64,000 nucleotides of DNA, from the NCBI RefSeq assembly GCF_018130505.1, contig NZ_JAFCKH010000017.1, positions 50,236 to 114,235 of the forward strand. Reading direction: 5' to 3'. Position numbers and translations under genes: made by a program. Positions within the stretch are counted from its first letter, which is position 1. Every line of letters starts with the position of its first letter. Below are positions 52,273 through 60,509 of the stretch, piece by piece. The notes under the pieces were generated by a model. That model did no database searches. It saw only the letters and a program-made list of their open reading frames with translations, and was not told the DNA's origin. Source of the DNA: Bradyrhizobium tropiciagri (lineage in GTDB: Bacteria > Pseudomonadota > Alphaproteobacteria > Rhizobiales > Xanthobacteraceae).

Positions 52273-52872
52273 AGCAACCCGGCAACGACGTTGTCCATGG
52301 GCATGATCCGTCCGGTTCATGCGCTCGCGCCGTCTCCTTCGGCGTCGTCGCATGCGCGTGAACGCGACGTGATCCCGCCTCACGCCCTCCCTTGATCGCG
52401 CAACGACGCGGTCGCCGCCGAATCGTCAGAAGCCGTGGGTGGACCAGGAATCGGGTGCCGATGACCTCGGACGAGGCAAAACAGAGCTTACCCACGAAAA
52501 TATTTTCATTGCCAAAAATTGCGACTCGGAGGTCGTCACGCGCCGCTCGGCGTCGTTGCTTTCGACTCGACGCGAGGGCGAATGCGTTTCGACCGGCCGA
52601 ATGCGAATTCAAGAAAAGCCTACAACAGAAGTGCTTTCCTGCAACGTTGACAGATGCCGATGTCGGCGGCGTCTGGATTTCTTGCATCGTCGCGCGAACG
52701 CATCGTCGATTTGTCCGGCGTCGCGCGCTGCGCGCAGACACACCGCTGCGTCAACACTTCCTTAAGCGGGACACTGTTTTTTTTGGCCTGTTGGTGTATT
52801 CGGGAAGTAGTGCATATCGATTCCCGAGTGCACGCAGCGAAGTAAGAGCCATCTCACACACTGGAGGGCAAC
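52273..52872 (+). other. 600-bp gene-free stretch before the small basic protein
   Basis: No convincing coding frame. The DNA has an AT-rich patch (AAAATATTTTCATTGCCAAA near 52497-52516) and a T8 run at about 52777-52784, just 90 bases before the small basic gene. GCGCGCTGCGCGC at about 52724-52736 can form a hairpin. It may hold a long leader or a regulatory region for the basic protein; I saw no clear promoter. Confidence 0.4.
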
Positions 52873-52965
52873 ATGGCTAAGAAGGCAAAGAAGGCTAAGA
52901 AGGCGAAGAGCGCAGTGAAGAAGACTGCGAAGAAGACCCGCAAGGTCGCCAAGAAGAAGAAGTAA
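52873..52965 (+). CDS. 30-aa Lys/Ala-rich basic protein (histone H1-like)
   Basis: ATG 52873 is preceded by TGGAGGGCAAC, a strong ribosome binding site. The peptide MAKKAKKAKKAKSAVKKTAK then KTRKVAKKKK has 16 Lys in 30 residues and no acidic residue. It resembles the tail of histone H1-like/AlgP or Hc1 proteins and could bind nucleic acid. A hairpin pair lies right after the stop (CCTCTCG-CGAGAGG; GCCGGC-GAGA-GCCGGC). Such short KAK genes are conserved in Bradyrhizobium by memory; function is not established. Confidence 0.6.
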   Translation: MAKKAKKAKKAKSAVKKTAKKTRKVAKKKK

Positions 52966-53794
52966 GCCTCTCGCCTCGAGAGGTTCGCCGGCGAGAGCCG
53001 GCACGTCGCGAGAGCCACGGACGGATAGCTGAGAGGCACATCCACCCAGGCTCTGGCTGACGAAAGAGGGTGTCGGCGAGACATCAGGTCAAACGGCTGG
53101 ATCGAATTTCGGAGAGGGCCCCTTTCCCAAACCGGTCCGGCAGAAGAAACCAGAGATTTCTTCGTTCGGTGCGGAGCCCGCTTGGTTCCGCAATTTCGCC
53201 GGCGGCAAATGCCGGGCTGAAATCTGGTCCTGACGTGTTCGCCGACCCCCTCGATCCGGCGGCAAGCGCAGCCCGCGCCCCGGTCGCTATTTCCCCAATG
53301 CAAGTTCCATCTCGCCACGCGGTCGCTCGGCCGTGCGCCTCTCTATGCATGCGCATCCCATGGTGCTTGCCGCCGTCTGCGTTCGGCCGGCCCAACGATT
53401 TCTTCCGCCGACCTTGATCTGAACGCGTGGGGGTGTTCGCCGCGGGCTCGCCGCCGCGCGCGGCCATTGTCCGCAATGGTTATCGATGTCCCAAAAGCAA
53501 GGGTAAACCGGCGTTCACGAACGCAGAGAAATGCCTGCGGCACAGGCACTTTTGCAATTTCCGTAAGCCGTGCCGGCGCGGCTGATTTACATCCCGTTCA
53601 TCGCGATACTTAAACCGCTCTTCAAATTTGATGGGCCATGATCATCCCAACAAGCCGGCAAATGGCTAGCGCACGATCCAGGGATCGGCGCGGCGCATCA
53701 TCCGACGGATGAGCGTGGGGATCGAAGGCGTTTTGACAGTGGACGGGGGCCGCGCTCGGGGGAGGGCGGCCAAACAACAATAAGGGGTAAGACA
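52966..53794. other. 830-bp stretch without a convincing gene
   Basis: Frames of 68-130 codons exist on both strands but have no credible ribosome binding site, biased low-complexity composition and no family resemblance. Two hairpins (52967-52983 and 52987-53002) follow the small basic gene. The last 100 bases contain TTGACA-like TTGACAGTGG (53733-53742) and precede AATAAGGGGTAAGAC, probably the promoter and leader of the SEL1 gene. Confidence 0.4.
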
Positions 53795-54061
53795 ATGTTT
53801 CAGGGCTTTATCGATCAGGACAGCGCCATTCCGGTTGCGGCGACCGCGATCCAGGACGTGCTGTTCGAGCGCGGACTGTATTGGGCGAGCGGCCGCTCCG
53901 GCGTGGTCAACCTCGTCGCGGCGCACAAATGGTTCAACCTGGCGGCGCTCAAGGGACGTGCCGACGCGATCGCACACCGCCGCGAGGTCGCCGAGCAGAT
54001 GTCGGAGACCGACATCGCCGCCGCGCAGCGCGAAGCCCGCGCCTGGATGTCGACGAACTAA
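53795..54061 (+). CDS. SEL1-like repeat protein
   Basis: An 88-residue protein. The SEL1/TPR-like repeat is ALFERGLYWASGRSGVVNLV, AAHKWFNLAALKGRADAIAHR, REVAEQMSETDIAAAQREAR (short quotes). It is close to the ubiquitous small alphaproteobacterial SEL1 proteins of about 90 aa. AAGGGGTAAGACA gives the ribosome binding site. It is followed by terminator 54087-54107. Function unknown; probably protein interaction. Confidence 0.85.
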   Translation: MFQGFIDQDSAIPVAATAIQDVLFERGLYWASGRSGVVNLVAAHKWFNLAALKGRADAIAHRREVAEQMSETDIAAAQREARAWMSTN

Positions 54062-54086
54062 CCAGCCGGTCCGTTAGCTTTGCCTT

Positions 54087-54107
54087 GGGGGCCTTCGGGC
54101 CCCTTTG
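54087..54107 (+). terminator. Intrinsic terminator after the SEL1 gene
   Basis: GGGGCC-TTCG-GGCCCC stem with tetraloop, followed by TTTGT. It lies 26 bases after the stop. Confidence 0.7.
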
Positions 54108-54171
54108 TCATGTCGGGGGCCATCTTGCGGGACGCACGCGGATCATGTCGCCGCCTGTGGTCATGACGACC

Positions 54172-55434
54172 TCAGGACCGAGCCATCGTGGCGACCGGCG
54201 AAGCGGTTCGCATCGTCGCCACTGCGATGAGCGCGGCAACGATATTGGCGGCAGCGCTGATCGCAACCGGAATGAAATAGCTGTGGCTGACATCGAACAC
54301 GAAGCCGGCCGCGCTCGGGCCGAGCAATGTGCCGATCGCGACGCTGGTGTAGAGGATGCCGATGATGCCGCTGACGTGGCGGCCGCCGAAATGGTCGGTG
54401 ACGACGGCGGGTAGGATCGCGACCCAGCCGCCATAGAACACGCCGAACAGCAGCGCGAAGGTTGCAAGCGACCAGAACCCGCCGGCGACGGCCCAGATCG
54501 CCAGCGACACTGCCATGCCGGCATACATTGCGACCAGGAACGCGTCGCGGCCGACGCGATCGGCGATGCCGCCCAGGAAGAAGCGGCCGGCGGTGCTGCC
54601 GACGCCGATCATTCCGAGCAGCAGGACGGCGGAGGCCGGCGTCACCTGATGATCGACGGCATAGGGCACGAGGTGCACGAAGGGCACGAACACGCCGAAC
54701 GCGCTGATCAGGCACGCTGCATAGAGCCCGGCAAAGCGCGGCGTCCGTACCGCGGCGCGGATCGCTACGCCGTGGCGGACGGGCGCGCTTCCGGCAGCCT
54801 CGAGCGGATCGCCGTCCGGCCCGGTGCCGTGGCGGCGCGGATCGTCAGCGATCAGGAGCGATGATCCGACACCGATCAAAGCTGCAAGGATGCCGAGCAC
54901 GAGATAGGCGTCGCGCCAGCCGATGCCTGCGATCAGCCAGGTCGCGAGCGGCGGCATCACCAGCGTGCCGACGCCGATGCCGCTGACCGCAAGGCCTGAC
55001 GCGAAGCCGCGCCGCCGCACGAACCAGCGCTGCACGGCGCCGAGCGTCGGGACATAGGCGCAGCCGACGCCGGCCCCGATGCCGATGCTGTAGGCGGCAT
55101 ACACCTGGAGGATGGTCTGAGCCCGGCTGGCGAACAGCAGGCCGAGGCCGACCAGCGCCATGCCGAGCGCCGCGAGCTTGCGCGCGCCCCAGCGGTCGGC
55201 GAGCGGGCCCGAGATCACGCCGAGCCCGAAATAAAGGAAGCCCGCGAGGGAGAACACCAGCGACACCGCGCCGCGCGAGGCGCCGAACTCGTGCTGCAGC
55301 GGCTCCACGAAGGACGAGAACGTGTAGGCGCTGCCGAAGCCGATGAAGGTCACGGCGAAGGCCGCCGCCACCACGAACCAGCCGTAGAACGGCTTTGCCT
55401 TGCGATGGCCGGTGCTCACAGCTGTCGTTCTCAT
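54172..55434 (-). CDS. MFS transporter (monocarboxylate/oxalate-formate type)
   Basis: A 420-residue protein with twelve helices. Features: PFYGWFVVAAAFAVTFIGFG, GPLADRWGARKLAALGMAL and a central loop (LLIADDPRRHGTGPDGDPLE). Sequence is of the OFA/MCT type. Its start overlaps the PaaI-type thioesterase stop (ATGA), so both are one operon under the divergent LysR gene. Likely substrate is an organic acid. Confidence 0.9.
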   Translation of the reverse strand: MRTTAVSTGHRKAKPFYGWFVVAAAFAVTFIGFGSAYTFSSFVEPLQHEFGASRGAVSLVFSLAGFLYFGLGVISGPLADRWGARKLAALGMALVGLGLLFASRAQTILQVYAAYSIGIGAGVGCAYVPTLGAVQRWFVRRRGFASGLAVSGIGVGTLVMPPLATWLIAGIGWRDAYLVLGILAALIGVGSSLLIADDPRRHGTGPDGDPLEAAGSAPVRHGVAIRAAVRTPRFAGLYAACLISAFGVFVPFVHLVPYAVDHQVTPASAVLLLGMIGVGSTAGRFFLGGIADRVGRDAFLVAMYAGMAVSLAIWAVAGGFWSLATFALLFGVFYGGWVAILPAVVTDHFGGRHVSGIIGILYTSVAIGTLLGPSAAGFVFDVSHSYFIPVAISAAANIVAALIAVATMRTASPVATMARS

Positions 55435-55883
55435 GATGGCTCCGATGATGTCTGGCGGCTGCTTGCGTCGACGGGCGGGTAGAGCAGCATCTGTGTGCAG
55501 CGAAACAGCGCGATGGTCCTTGCGGTCGTCTCACTGCGGATCTCGGCATCCCACACCTGGGTCGTGCGTCCGCCATGGACGAGGCGCGCGTCGCAGCTCA
55601 CCGTTCCCTGTCGTGCGGTGCCGATGAAGTTGGTCTTCAATTCGCCGGTGGCGAAGCCGCTCGCGCCTTCCGGCAAGGAGGCGAGGCAGCCGAAGCCGCA
55701 GGCCGTGTCGGCCAGCGCGACGATGGTCGCACCGTGCAGCAGGCCATGCGGCGAGAAGTGTCTTGCCGTGATCTCGAAGCAGCCGCGGACGAGGCCATTG
55801 CCGGCTTCGATCCAGCGAAACCCAAGCAGGCCCGGCAGGCTGCCGGCTTGCGAGGCATTTATCTGATCGGCGAGTAGGTTCAT
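55431..55883 (-). CDS. PaaI-family hotdog thioesterase
   Basis: A 150-residue hotdog-fold enzyme: ADQINASQAGSLPGLLGFRW, FSPHGLLHGATIVALADTAC (HGG-type catalytic helix), ATGELKTNFIGTARQGTVSC, then GRTTQVWDAEIRSET. It hydrolyses acyl-CoA thioesters, often of phenylacetate or other aromatic routes. It overlaps the MFS start by 4 bases. Start ATG 55883. Probably regulated by the LysR gene at 56037. Confidence 0.88.
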   Translation of the reverse strand: MNLLADQINASQAGSLPGLLGFRWIEAGNGLVRGCFEITARHFSPHGLLHGATIVALADTACGFGCLASLPEGASGFATGELKTNFIGTARQGTVSCDARLVHGGRTTQVWDAEIRSETTARTIALFRCTQMLLYPPVDASSRQTSSEPS

Positions 55884-55899
55884 TCGGTTCCCTGAATGG

Positions 55900-56033
55900 A
55901 TAGAAAATCTAATGCATCCTGGGGAGGTGCTTCGCCTTGCGCGAGCCATTCCCGGAAGTTATTCTGACAAATGGATCGGAAAAAGCAGGTCCGCAAACCA
56001 GAATTCCTGCGCATTTCAGATTAGAAAATCTAA
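55900..56033. promoter_or_regulatory. Twin TAGAAAATCTAA motifs, likely LysR sites
   Basis: TAGAAAATCTAA at 55901-55912 and TTAGAAAATCTAA at 56021-56033 (perfect except one central base) are repeated 120 bases apart. The two copies are 17 bases upstream of the thioesterase start and 3 bases before the LysR start. They look like paired palindromic LysR sites for autoregulation and target control. Confidence 0.6.
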
Positions 56034-56036
56034 GCT

Positions 56037-56939
56037 ATGGAAGAGAAGCTTCCGCCGCTGAACGCGCTCAAGGCGTTCGAGTCCGCCGCCCGCCATTTGT
56101 CGGTGAAATTGGCGGCCGAGGAGCTGTGCGTGACGCCCGGCGCGGTCAGCCAGATGCTCAAGACGCTCGAAGTCCATCTCGGCACGAAATTGTTCGAGCG
56201 GGTGCCGCGCGGCATCTATCTCACCGACGCCGGGCGCGACTATTTGCCGTCGATCCGCAACGCGTTTCGCCAGATCGCCGAAGCCTCGCGTCGCGTCGCC
56301 GCATCGAACGATGTCGGCGTGCTCACCGTCAGCGTGACGCCGTTCTTTGCGTCGGCCTGGCTGGTGCCGCGCATGGCGTCGTTCCACGACTCGCATCCCG
56401 AGATCGATCTGCAGATCGTCACCGGCAACGCGCTGGTGGATTTCTCGCGCAGCGGCGTCGACGTCGCGGTACGCCACGGCCTCGGCCGCTATCCGGGTCT
56501 GCGCAGCGATCGCGTGGTCACGGTCGAGATGGTGGTGGTCGCAGCGCCGTCGCTGGTCGCCCGGCTCGGGCGGCCGCAGTCTCCCGGTGACCTTTCGGAT
56601 TGGCCGCAGGTGCACGATGCCGAGCGCAAGGGATGGAGCCTGTGGTTTCAGGGCAATGGCATCGTGGAGGCTCGTGCGCCGCGCGGGCCGTCGTTCGACG
56701 ACAGCGGTCTTCTCCTCAAGGCGGTGCTGTCAGGGCAGGGCGCGGGCCTGCTTCCGGCGGCGATGGTCGAGAATGAAGTCCGCGCCGGCGCGCTGATCCA
56801 GCTGCTCGAGACGGCACACATGGAGGAGTTTGCGTACTATCTCGTCTGCCCCGACAACCGGCAGACCCTCCCGAAGATCGCAGCGTTCAGGGAGTGGATA
56901 CTGGGCCCGCTCGCCCAATCGGCGATGGTGGCTGGATGA
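56037..56939 (+). CDS. LysR-family regulator (GcvA-like)
   Basis: A 300-residue LysR protein. The start LPPLNALKAFESAARHLSVKLAAEEL and VTPGAVSQMLKTLEVHLGTK is the GcvA/TrpI group. The effector domain begins LTVSVTPFFASAWLVPRM. It is divergent from the thioesterase/MFS pair, with TAGAAAATCTAA sites between, and is probably their regulator. Confidence 0.92.
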   Translation: MEEKLPPLNALKAFESAARHLSVKLAAEELCVTPGAVSQMLKTLEVHLGTKLFERVPRGIYLTDAGRDYLPSIRNAFRQIAEASRRVAASNDVGVLTVSVTPFFASAWLVPRMASFHDSHPEIDLQIVTGNALVDFSRSGVDVAVRHGLGRYPGLRSDRVVTVEMVVVAAPSLVARLGRPQSPGDLSDWPQVHDAERKGWSLWFQGNGIVEARAPRGPSFDDSGLLLKAVLSGQGAGLLPAAMVENEVRAGALIQLLETAHMEEFAYYLVCPDNRQTLPKIAAFREWILGPLAQSAMVAG

Positions 56940-57026
56940 TCCCGCCGATGTGACTGGCCGTGATGCCTCTGCAGGTGGCGGTCCTGCCGCCGGTGCATCA
57001 TCTAACAGGTCGAAGGAGCCAATGCG

Positions 57027-57272
57027 ATGCGTGCCGCCTTGGGTGTTGCGTTTGCCGTTGGCCTCGTTGCGATGGCATGGAGTGTCTCCACCGATGCCGC
57101 GACGGGGCATCATCAGCGCGGGCGCCAGCACGTCGTCGTCCGTTCGACCGAGGAGGTGGTCCGTCCAGGCCAGGAGGTGGTCCCTCCGGGCTGGTACAAG
57201 TTTCCCGGCTATAAGGCGATCCCGCCGGAGGAGAACCGCAATCTCGATCCGTCGAACTTTGGCGGCGGCTGA
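57027..57272 (+). CDS. Small exported hypothetical protein
   Basis: An 81-residue protein with a signal peptide (MRAALGVAFAVGLVAMAWSV, cleavage near ATG/STDAA). The mature part is polar with HHQRGRQHVVVRSTEEV and PPGWYKFPGYKAIPPEENRN. No domain seen. Ribosome binding site GAAGGAGCC. It is in a cluster of small exported proteins. Confidence 0.7.
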   Translation: MRAALGVAFAVGLVAMAWSVSTDAATGHHQRGRQHVVVRSTEEVVRPGQEVVPPGWYKFPGYKAIPPEENRNLDPSNFGGG

Positions 57273-57344
57273 TCGGCACAGCTTGATAACTGGCGGCCGA
57301 TTTGGCACTCTTGCGCCGGACACGTCATCTTATTTGGGGGCGTT

Positions 57345-57605
57345 ATGCATAAGTCATTTTTTGCGATCATTGCCACCGCGGCTGCAATCGCCGTTGTTTC
57401 GCCGACAACAGCGCGCAGCGCCGAATACGTATTCGGTGATCCGCCGTACCGGCTCGATTACGGCTACGATCCCCGACTCGAATCGGGCTGCTTGAAATGG
57501 AATTGGCAGCTGTATCAGTGGCAGGATCTCTGCCCGGTCTACATCCGGCCGAAGGCCTATATGTATCCGCGCGGCGCTCGCGTGGTGCTTCGCACCAAGG
57601 GGTGA
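57345..57605 (+). CDS. Small exported hypothetical protein
   Basis: An 86-residue protein with a signal peptide (MHKSFFAIIATAAAIAVVSP, cleavage near ARSAEY). The mature part (YGYDPRLESGCLKWNWQLYQ, WQDLCPVYIRPKAYMYPRGA) has two Cys likely in a disulfide. Unknown function; it has no paralogue here. Confidence 0.72.
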   Translation: MHKSFFAIIATAAAIAVVSPTTARSAEYVFGDPPYRLDYGYDPRLESGCLKWNWQLYQWQDLCPVYIRPKAYMYPRGARVVLRTKG

Positions 57606-57734
57606 GGGCCGCTTCGCGATGACCACCTCCGCGTCAGGCTGACTGACGCGGACCGTGGCCGCGAGTTTTCGAAACGATCATGACCCGGCAAAGAGCTGAA
57701 GCGCGGTGACGCTTCAGCCTGATCCGATCGCGCT

Positions 57735-58115
57735 TTAGTGCGCGATGGTGCACGCCACCTGGCTGTGCTTGCCGAAGTTGAGCAGGGCACTTTCGCCGAC
57801 GCCGTCCAGCCAGATGCCGCGACCGGCATAACGATAGCCGACGCCCATCGGCACATGCCGCATATAGACGCTGCCGTGACGGCCGGTGCGCAGCGAGGCC
57901 GTGACCACTTCGCCCTCGACCGTGACGGCGCGCGGGCACAGCGGATAGCTGCGGCCGTTCTCACAGGTGAAGACGATCTCGGAGCAACCGCCGCCCGCGA
58001 CCGGTGCCTTCGTTATCAGGCCAAGGTCGGCTGCGGCCACCGGCGCAGAACTCCCGAATGACGTCACACCCAGGGCCAGAAGGCCGGCAACGGCGTAACG
58101 GAAGCGAATATGCAT
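57735..58115 (-). CDS. Small exported hypothetical protein
   Basis: A 126-residue protein with a signal peptide (MHIRFRYAVAGLLALGVTSF, cleavage after VAAAD). The mature part has four Cys (GGGCSEIVFTCENGRSYPLC; QVACTIAH). ATG 58115. No family recognised. It stands alone, converging on the gene at 57345. Confidence 0.72.
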   Translation of the reverse strand: MHIRFRYAVAGLLALGVTSFGSSAPVAAADLGLITKAPVAGGGCSEIVFTCENGRSYPLCPRAVTVEGEVVTASLRTGRHGSVYMRHVPMGVGYRYAGRGIWLDGVGESALLNFGKHSQVACTIAH

Positions 58116-58421
58116 CTGAGCCCCCTCGTGAGCGATACACGCGGCAAATCACTAAAAATAATCCCGCATAAATGAGCAAAAATATCCCGCAAGGTCAAAC
58201 CCGCGAGGGGCCAAGAGGCTCGTCGGGCGGTTGGGTGTTGCAACTTTGCTGCAGTGGATCGGAATTAGGCCGGAAGCCATTTCGCGGCGCCGCCGTGCCT
58301 TTACTCGCCACAATTGGCCTGCAACTGGTCTACCGATACCGAATCTCGTCGTGGGGCATTTCTTCACGGACCTGATCCGGACCCACATCGCAAGCGGTTC
58401 GGAATCCATTTGGGGGCGGGA
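58116..58421. other. Gene-free stretch between opposite small genes
   Basis: 306 bases with no credible gene; short frames here lack ribosome binding sites. It contains the divergent upstream regions of the genes at 58115 and 58422. The latter ATG is preceded by TGGGGGCGGGA. Confidence 0.4.
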
Positions 58422-58982
58422 ATGATCTTCCGGAATGCCATTGCAGGTTCGTTGCTGACCATGATGATCGCCGCGGCACCGTCATTCGGTGCCCTCGCAC
58501 AGACGCTGTCTCCCCAGCCTGCGAACGGCAAGGGCGCGGCGGTTCAGCCCGCTCAGGACACTCAGCCGTTCTCCGGTCCCAGCTTCCGCAAGGGCTTGTG
58601 GCGCTTCGTGCGGACGCTCGACGTCGTCAGGAACGCCAACAAGAACGTGAAGTATCGGGTCGTCAACGCGGAGATGACCCGCTGCGTCGACCCGACCCAC
58701 GCCATGAAGGCAACCTTCTCCTCGGTACCCGTCGGCACCTGCGTTTCGGACAAGCCCGAGAAGAACGGCAACCAGTACACGTTCGGACGCCGCTGCGATT
58801 ACATGGGCGCGGTCAGCACCGTCATCACCGTGCGCAGCGACGAGGCCTACACCGAGTTGAACGAGGTGAGCACCGGCGAGAATCCCAGGACCGACATGGT
58901 CGTCGCGACGCGGATCGGTGATTGCGAGGACAATGCGGCGGGCAGCGTCGAGAAGGCGACGACGGCGCGCTTGATCCATTGA
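58422..58982 (+). CDS. DUF3617-like exported protein (first copy)
   Basis: A 186-residue protein with a signal peptide (RNAIAGSLLTMMIAAAPSFG, cleavage after ALAQ). The mature part is of the type PSFRKGLWRFVRTLDVVRNA, TRCVDPTHAMKATFSSVPVG, RRCDYMGAVSTVITVRSDEA and a late CEDN. It resembles DUF3617 proteins (GLWR...TRCV...CxxxG). Four conserved Cys. The next gene is a paralogue. Function unknown. Confidence 0.7.
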   Translation: MIFRNAIAGSLLTMMIAAAPSFGALAQTLSPQPANGKGAAVQPAQDTQPFSGPSFRKGLWRFVRTLDVVRNANKNVKYRVVNAEMTRCVDPTHAMKATFSSVPVGTCVSDKPEKNGNQYTFGRRCDYMGAVSTVITVRSDEAYTELNEVSTGENPRTDMVVATRIGDCEDNAAGSVEKATTARLIH

Positions 58983-59230
58983 TGCGTGAACCGGATGCGC
59001 GATCCGGCTCGGGCAGTGTCGGTCGCTGCCGCGACGGGCTTCGACAGTGAGAGAAACTTAACCGACGCATCTCGTGCCACGTCCTGTCGGAGCCGGCGGC
59101 GGTTCAAAACCACCGCTAATTTACGGGAATTTAACGTGAAGCGTCATGGAATGAGTCCATGCTAGGCTTGCGGCGTGGCTCAAAGCGAAGCCGTGCGGCC
59201 GCGGTGGTGCAGCCGATAGGAATCCATCAT

Positions 59231-59785
59231 ATGACGTTGGGTGAGGGCTTCGGGCAGTCGAAGATCTTTGCACGCTCGGTTGGCGTAATGATCGCCCTTT
59301 CTGTGTCCTTTGCCTCGCACGCTGCGGCGGCCGAGGAAGGCTTTGGCGGACCGACCTTTCGCAAGGGGATGTGGCGCTTCGTCCGGACGCTCGAGCTCGT
59401 TTCGGACTCGAAGGTCCGGCAGAAATTGTTCGAGCGCGAGATGACGCGCTGCGTCGACCCGACCCAGGCGATGAAGGCGACGTTCTCACCGGTGTCCGTC
59501 GGCAATTGTCATTCGTCGAAGCCCGAGAAGGTCAGCAACAAGTACATCTTCTCCAATCGGTGCGACTATCTCGGACCGGTCAGCACGGTCATCACCGTGC
59601 TCAGCGACGAGGCCTATACGGAAGTCAACGAAGTCAGGGTAGGCGCTCAGCGGAGGGATCGCGTGGTCGCCCGCCGCATCAGCGACTGCCATGAGGACAG
59701 GGCATCGCTGGATCAGCAGACTGCGGCACGACGGGACGTCTCGCCGCCGCAGGTGCAGGACTCCGACGAGAGCGAGCCGCTCTAG
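59231..59785 (+). CDS. DUF3617-like exported protein (second copy)
   Basis: A 184-residue paralogue of the gene at 58422: PTFRKGMWRFVRTLELVSDS, TRCVDPTQAMKATFSPVSVG, NRCDYLGPVSTVITVLSDEA and DCHEDRAS. It has a putative signal peptide (ARSVGVMIALSVSFASHAAA). The mature parts of the two copies are about half identical by eye. The C-terminal tail (DVSPPQVQDSDESEPL) is different. ATG 59231 or an upstream start. Confidence 0.7.
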   Translation: MTLGEGFGQSKIFARSVGVMIALSVSFASHAAAAEEGFGGPTFRKGMWRFVRTLELVSDSKVRQKLFEREMTRCVDPTQAMKATFSPVSVGNCHSSKPEKVSNKYIFSNRCDYLGPVSTVITVLSDEAYTEVNEVRVGAQRRDRVVARRISDCHEDRASLDQQTAARRDVSPPQVQDSDESEPL

Positions 59786-59837
59786 GACGAACTGTATCCC
59801 GATTTTTGTCGTGCCCGCCGGTCGCCTGATGGCGCCG

Positions 59838-60275
59838 TCAGATCTTTTGCTGAGCTCCAGCGCCGCTGACATTCACGGTAATTTTCTGGATCTCGGTGCG
59901 GCCGCCCGGATACTTGACCTCGATCGTCAGCGAATCGGCGCCGACGAATTCGGCCGGCGCCTTGTAGAATGCGACGTAGGCCGGCACCTCGAGCGCCAGG
60001 CAGGCCTTGTAGTTGGTGGCCTTCGCCTTCGCGGACTTCACCACCACCTTTCCTGCAGCCGGCGGGCTGACGAGGCGGATGGTCGGCAGGGGGCCCGACG
60101 TACAGTCAGGTAACACATTGAGATAAATGCCGATTTGGGTGTCGCGGTTGGCCTGGGCCTTTACCGCGCGCTCGACCGTGGTCTCCTGCGGGACGGGTTT
60201 GACGTCTTGCGCGGACGCTGCGCCGGCAGCGCACCCGAACAGGGCCACCGCAATCAACTTCCCGATCACGCGCAT
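59838..60275 (-). CDS. Exported hypothetical protein
   Basis: A 145-residue protein with a signal peptide (MRVIGKLIAVALFGCAAGAA, cleavage after SAQ). The mature part (VPQETTVERAVKAQANRDTQ, CTSGPLPTIRLVSPPAAGKV, AFYKAPAEFVGADSLTIEVK, PGGRTEIQKITVNVSG) is a beta-rich, single-domain protein that resembles small periplasmic Ig-like folds. ATG 60275 is chosen because it directly starts the signal peptide; the frame is open to 60380. It is divergent from the adhesin gene at 60510. Confidence 0.75.
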   Translation of the reverse strand: MRVIGKLIAVALFGCAAGAASAQDVKPVPQETTVERAVKAQANRDTQIGIYLNVLPDCTSGPLPTIRLVSPPAAGKVVVKSAKAKATNYKACLALEVPAYVAFYKAPAEFVGADSLTIEVKYPGGRTEIQKITVNVSGAGAQQKI

Positions 60276-60509
60276 CGAGCGCTCCAAATTCCCGCACAAG
60301 GGCCTCGGCCCCGCATCACTACGGGCCCCGGACGACCTCAACTGGCTAAGCATTTGTTCTTGCTGAACCGACATGGTCAATTTTTACCACACTTGTACGG
60401 AAAGTATTGATTAACCAAACGCATTTCTTGACCGGGAACGGGCTTAACAATAGCTTAAGCGTAAATTTTTCTACAAGTTTTCCTCTAATCGCTTTTTTCG
60501 GAGTTGATA

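Noticed and set aside
52640-52700. Possible promoter TTGACA near 52648 for the small basic gene
   Set aside because: No acceptable -10 box at 16-18 bases and it is 220 bases from the gene.
53070-53476. Frames of 115 and 130 codons in the gap after the Lys-rich gene
   Set aside because: No ribosome binding site, no recognisable family and antisense-like composition; treated as non-coding.
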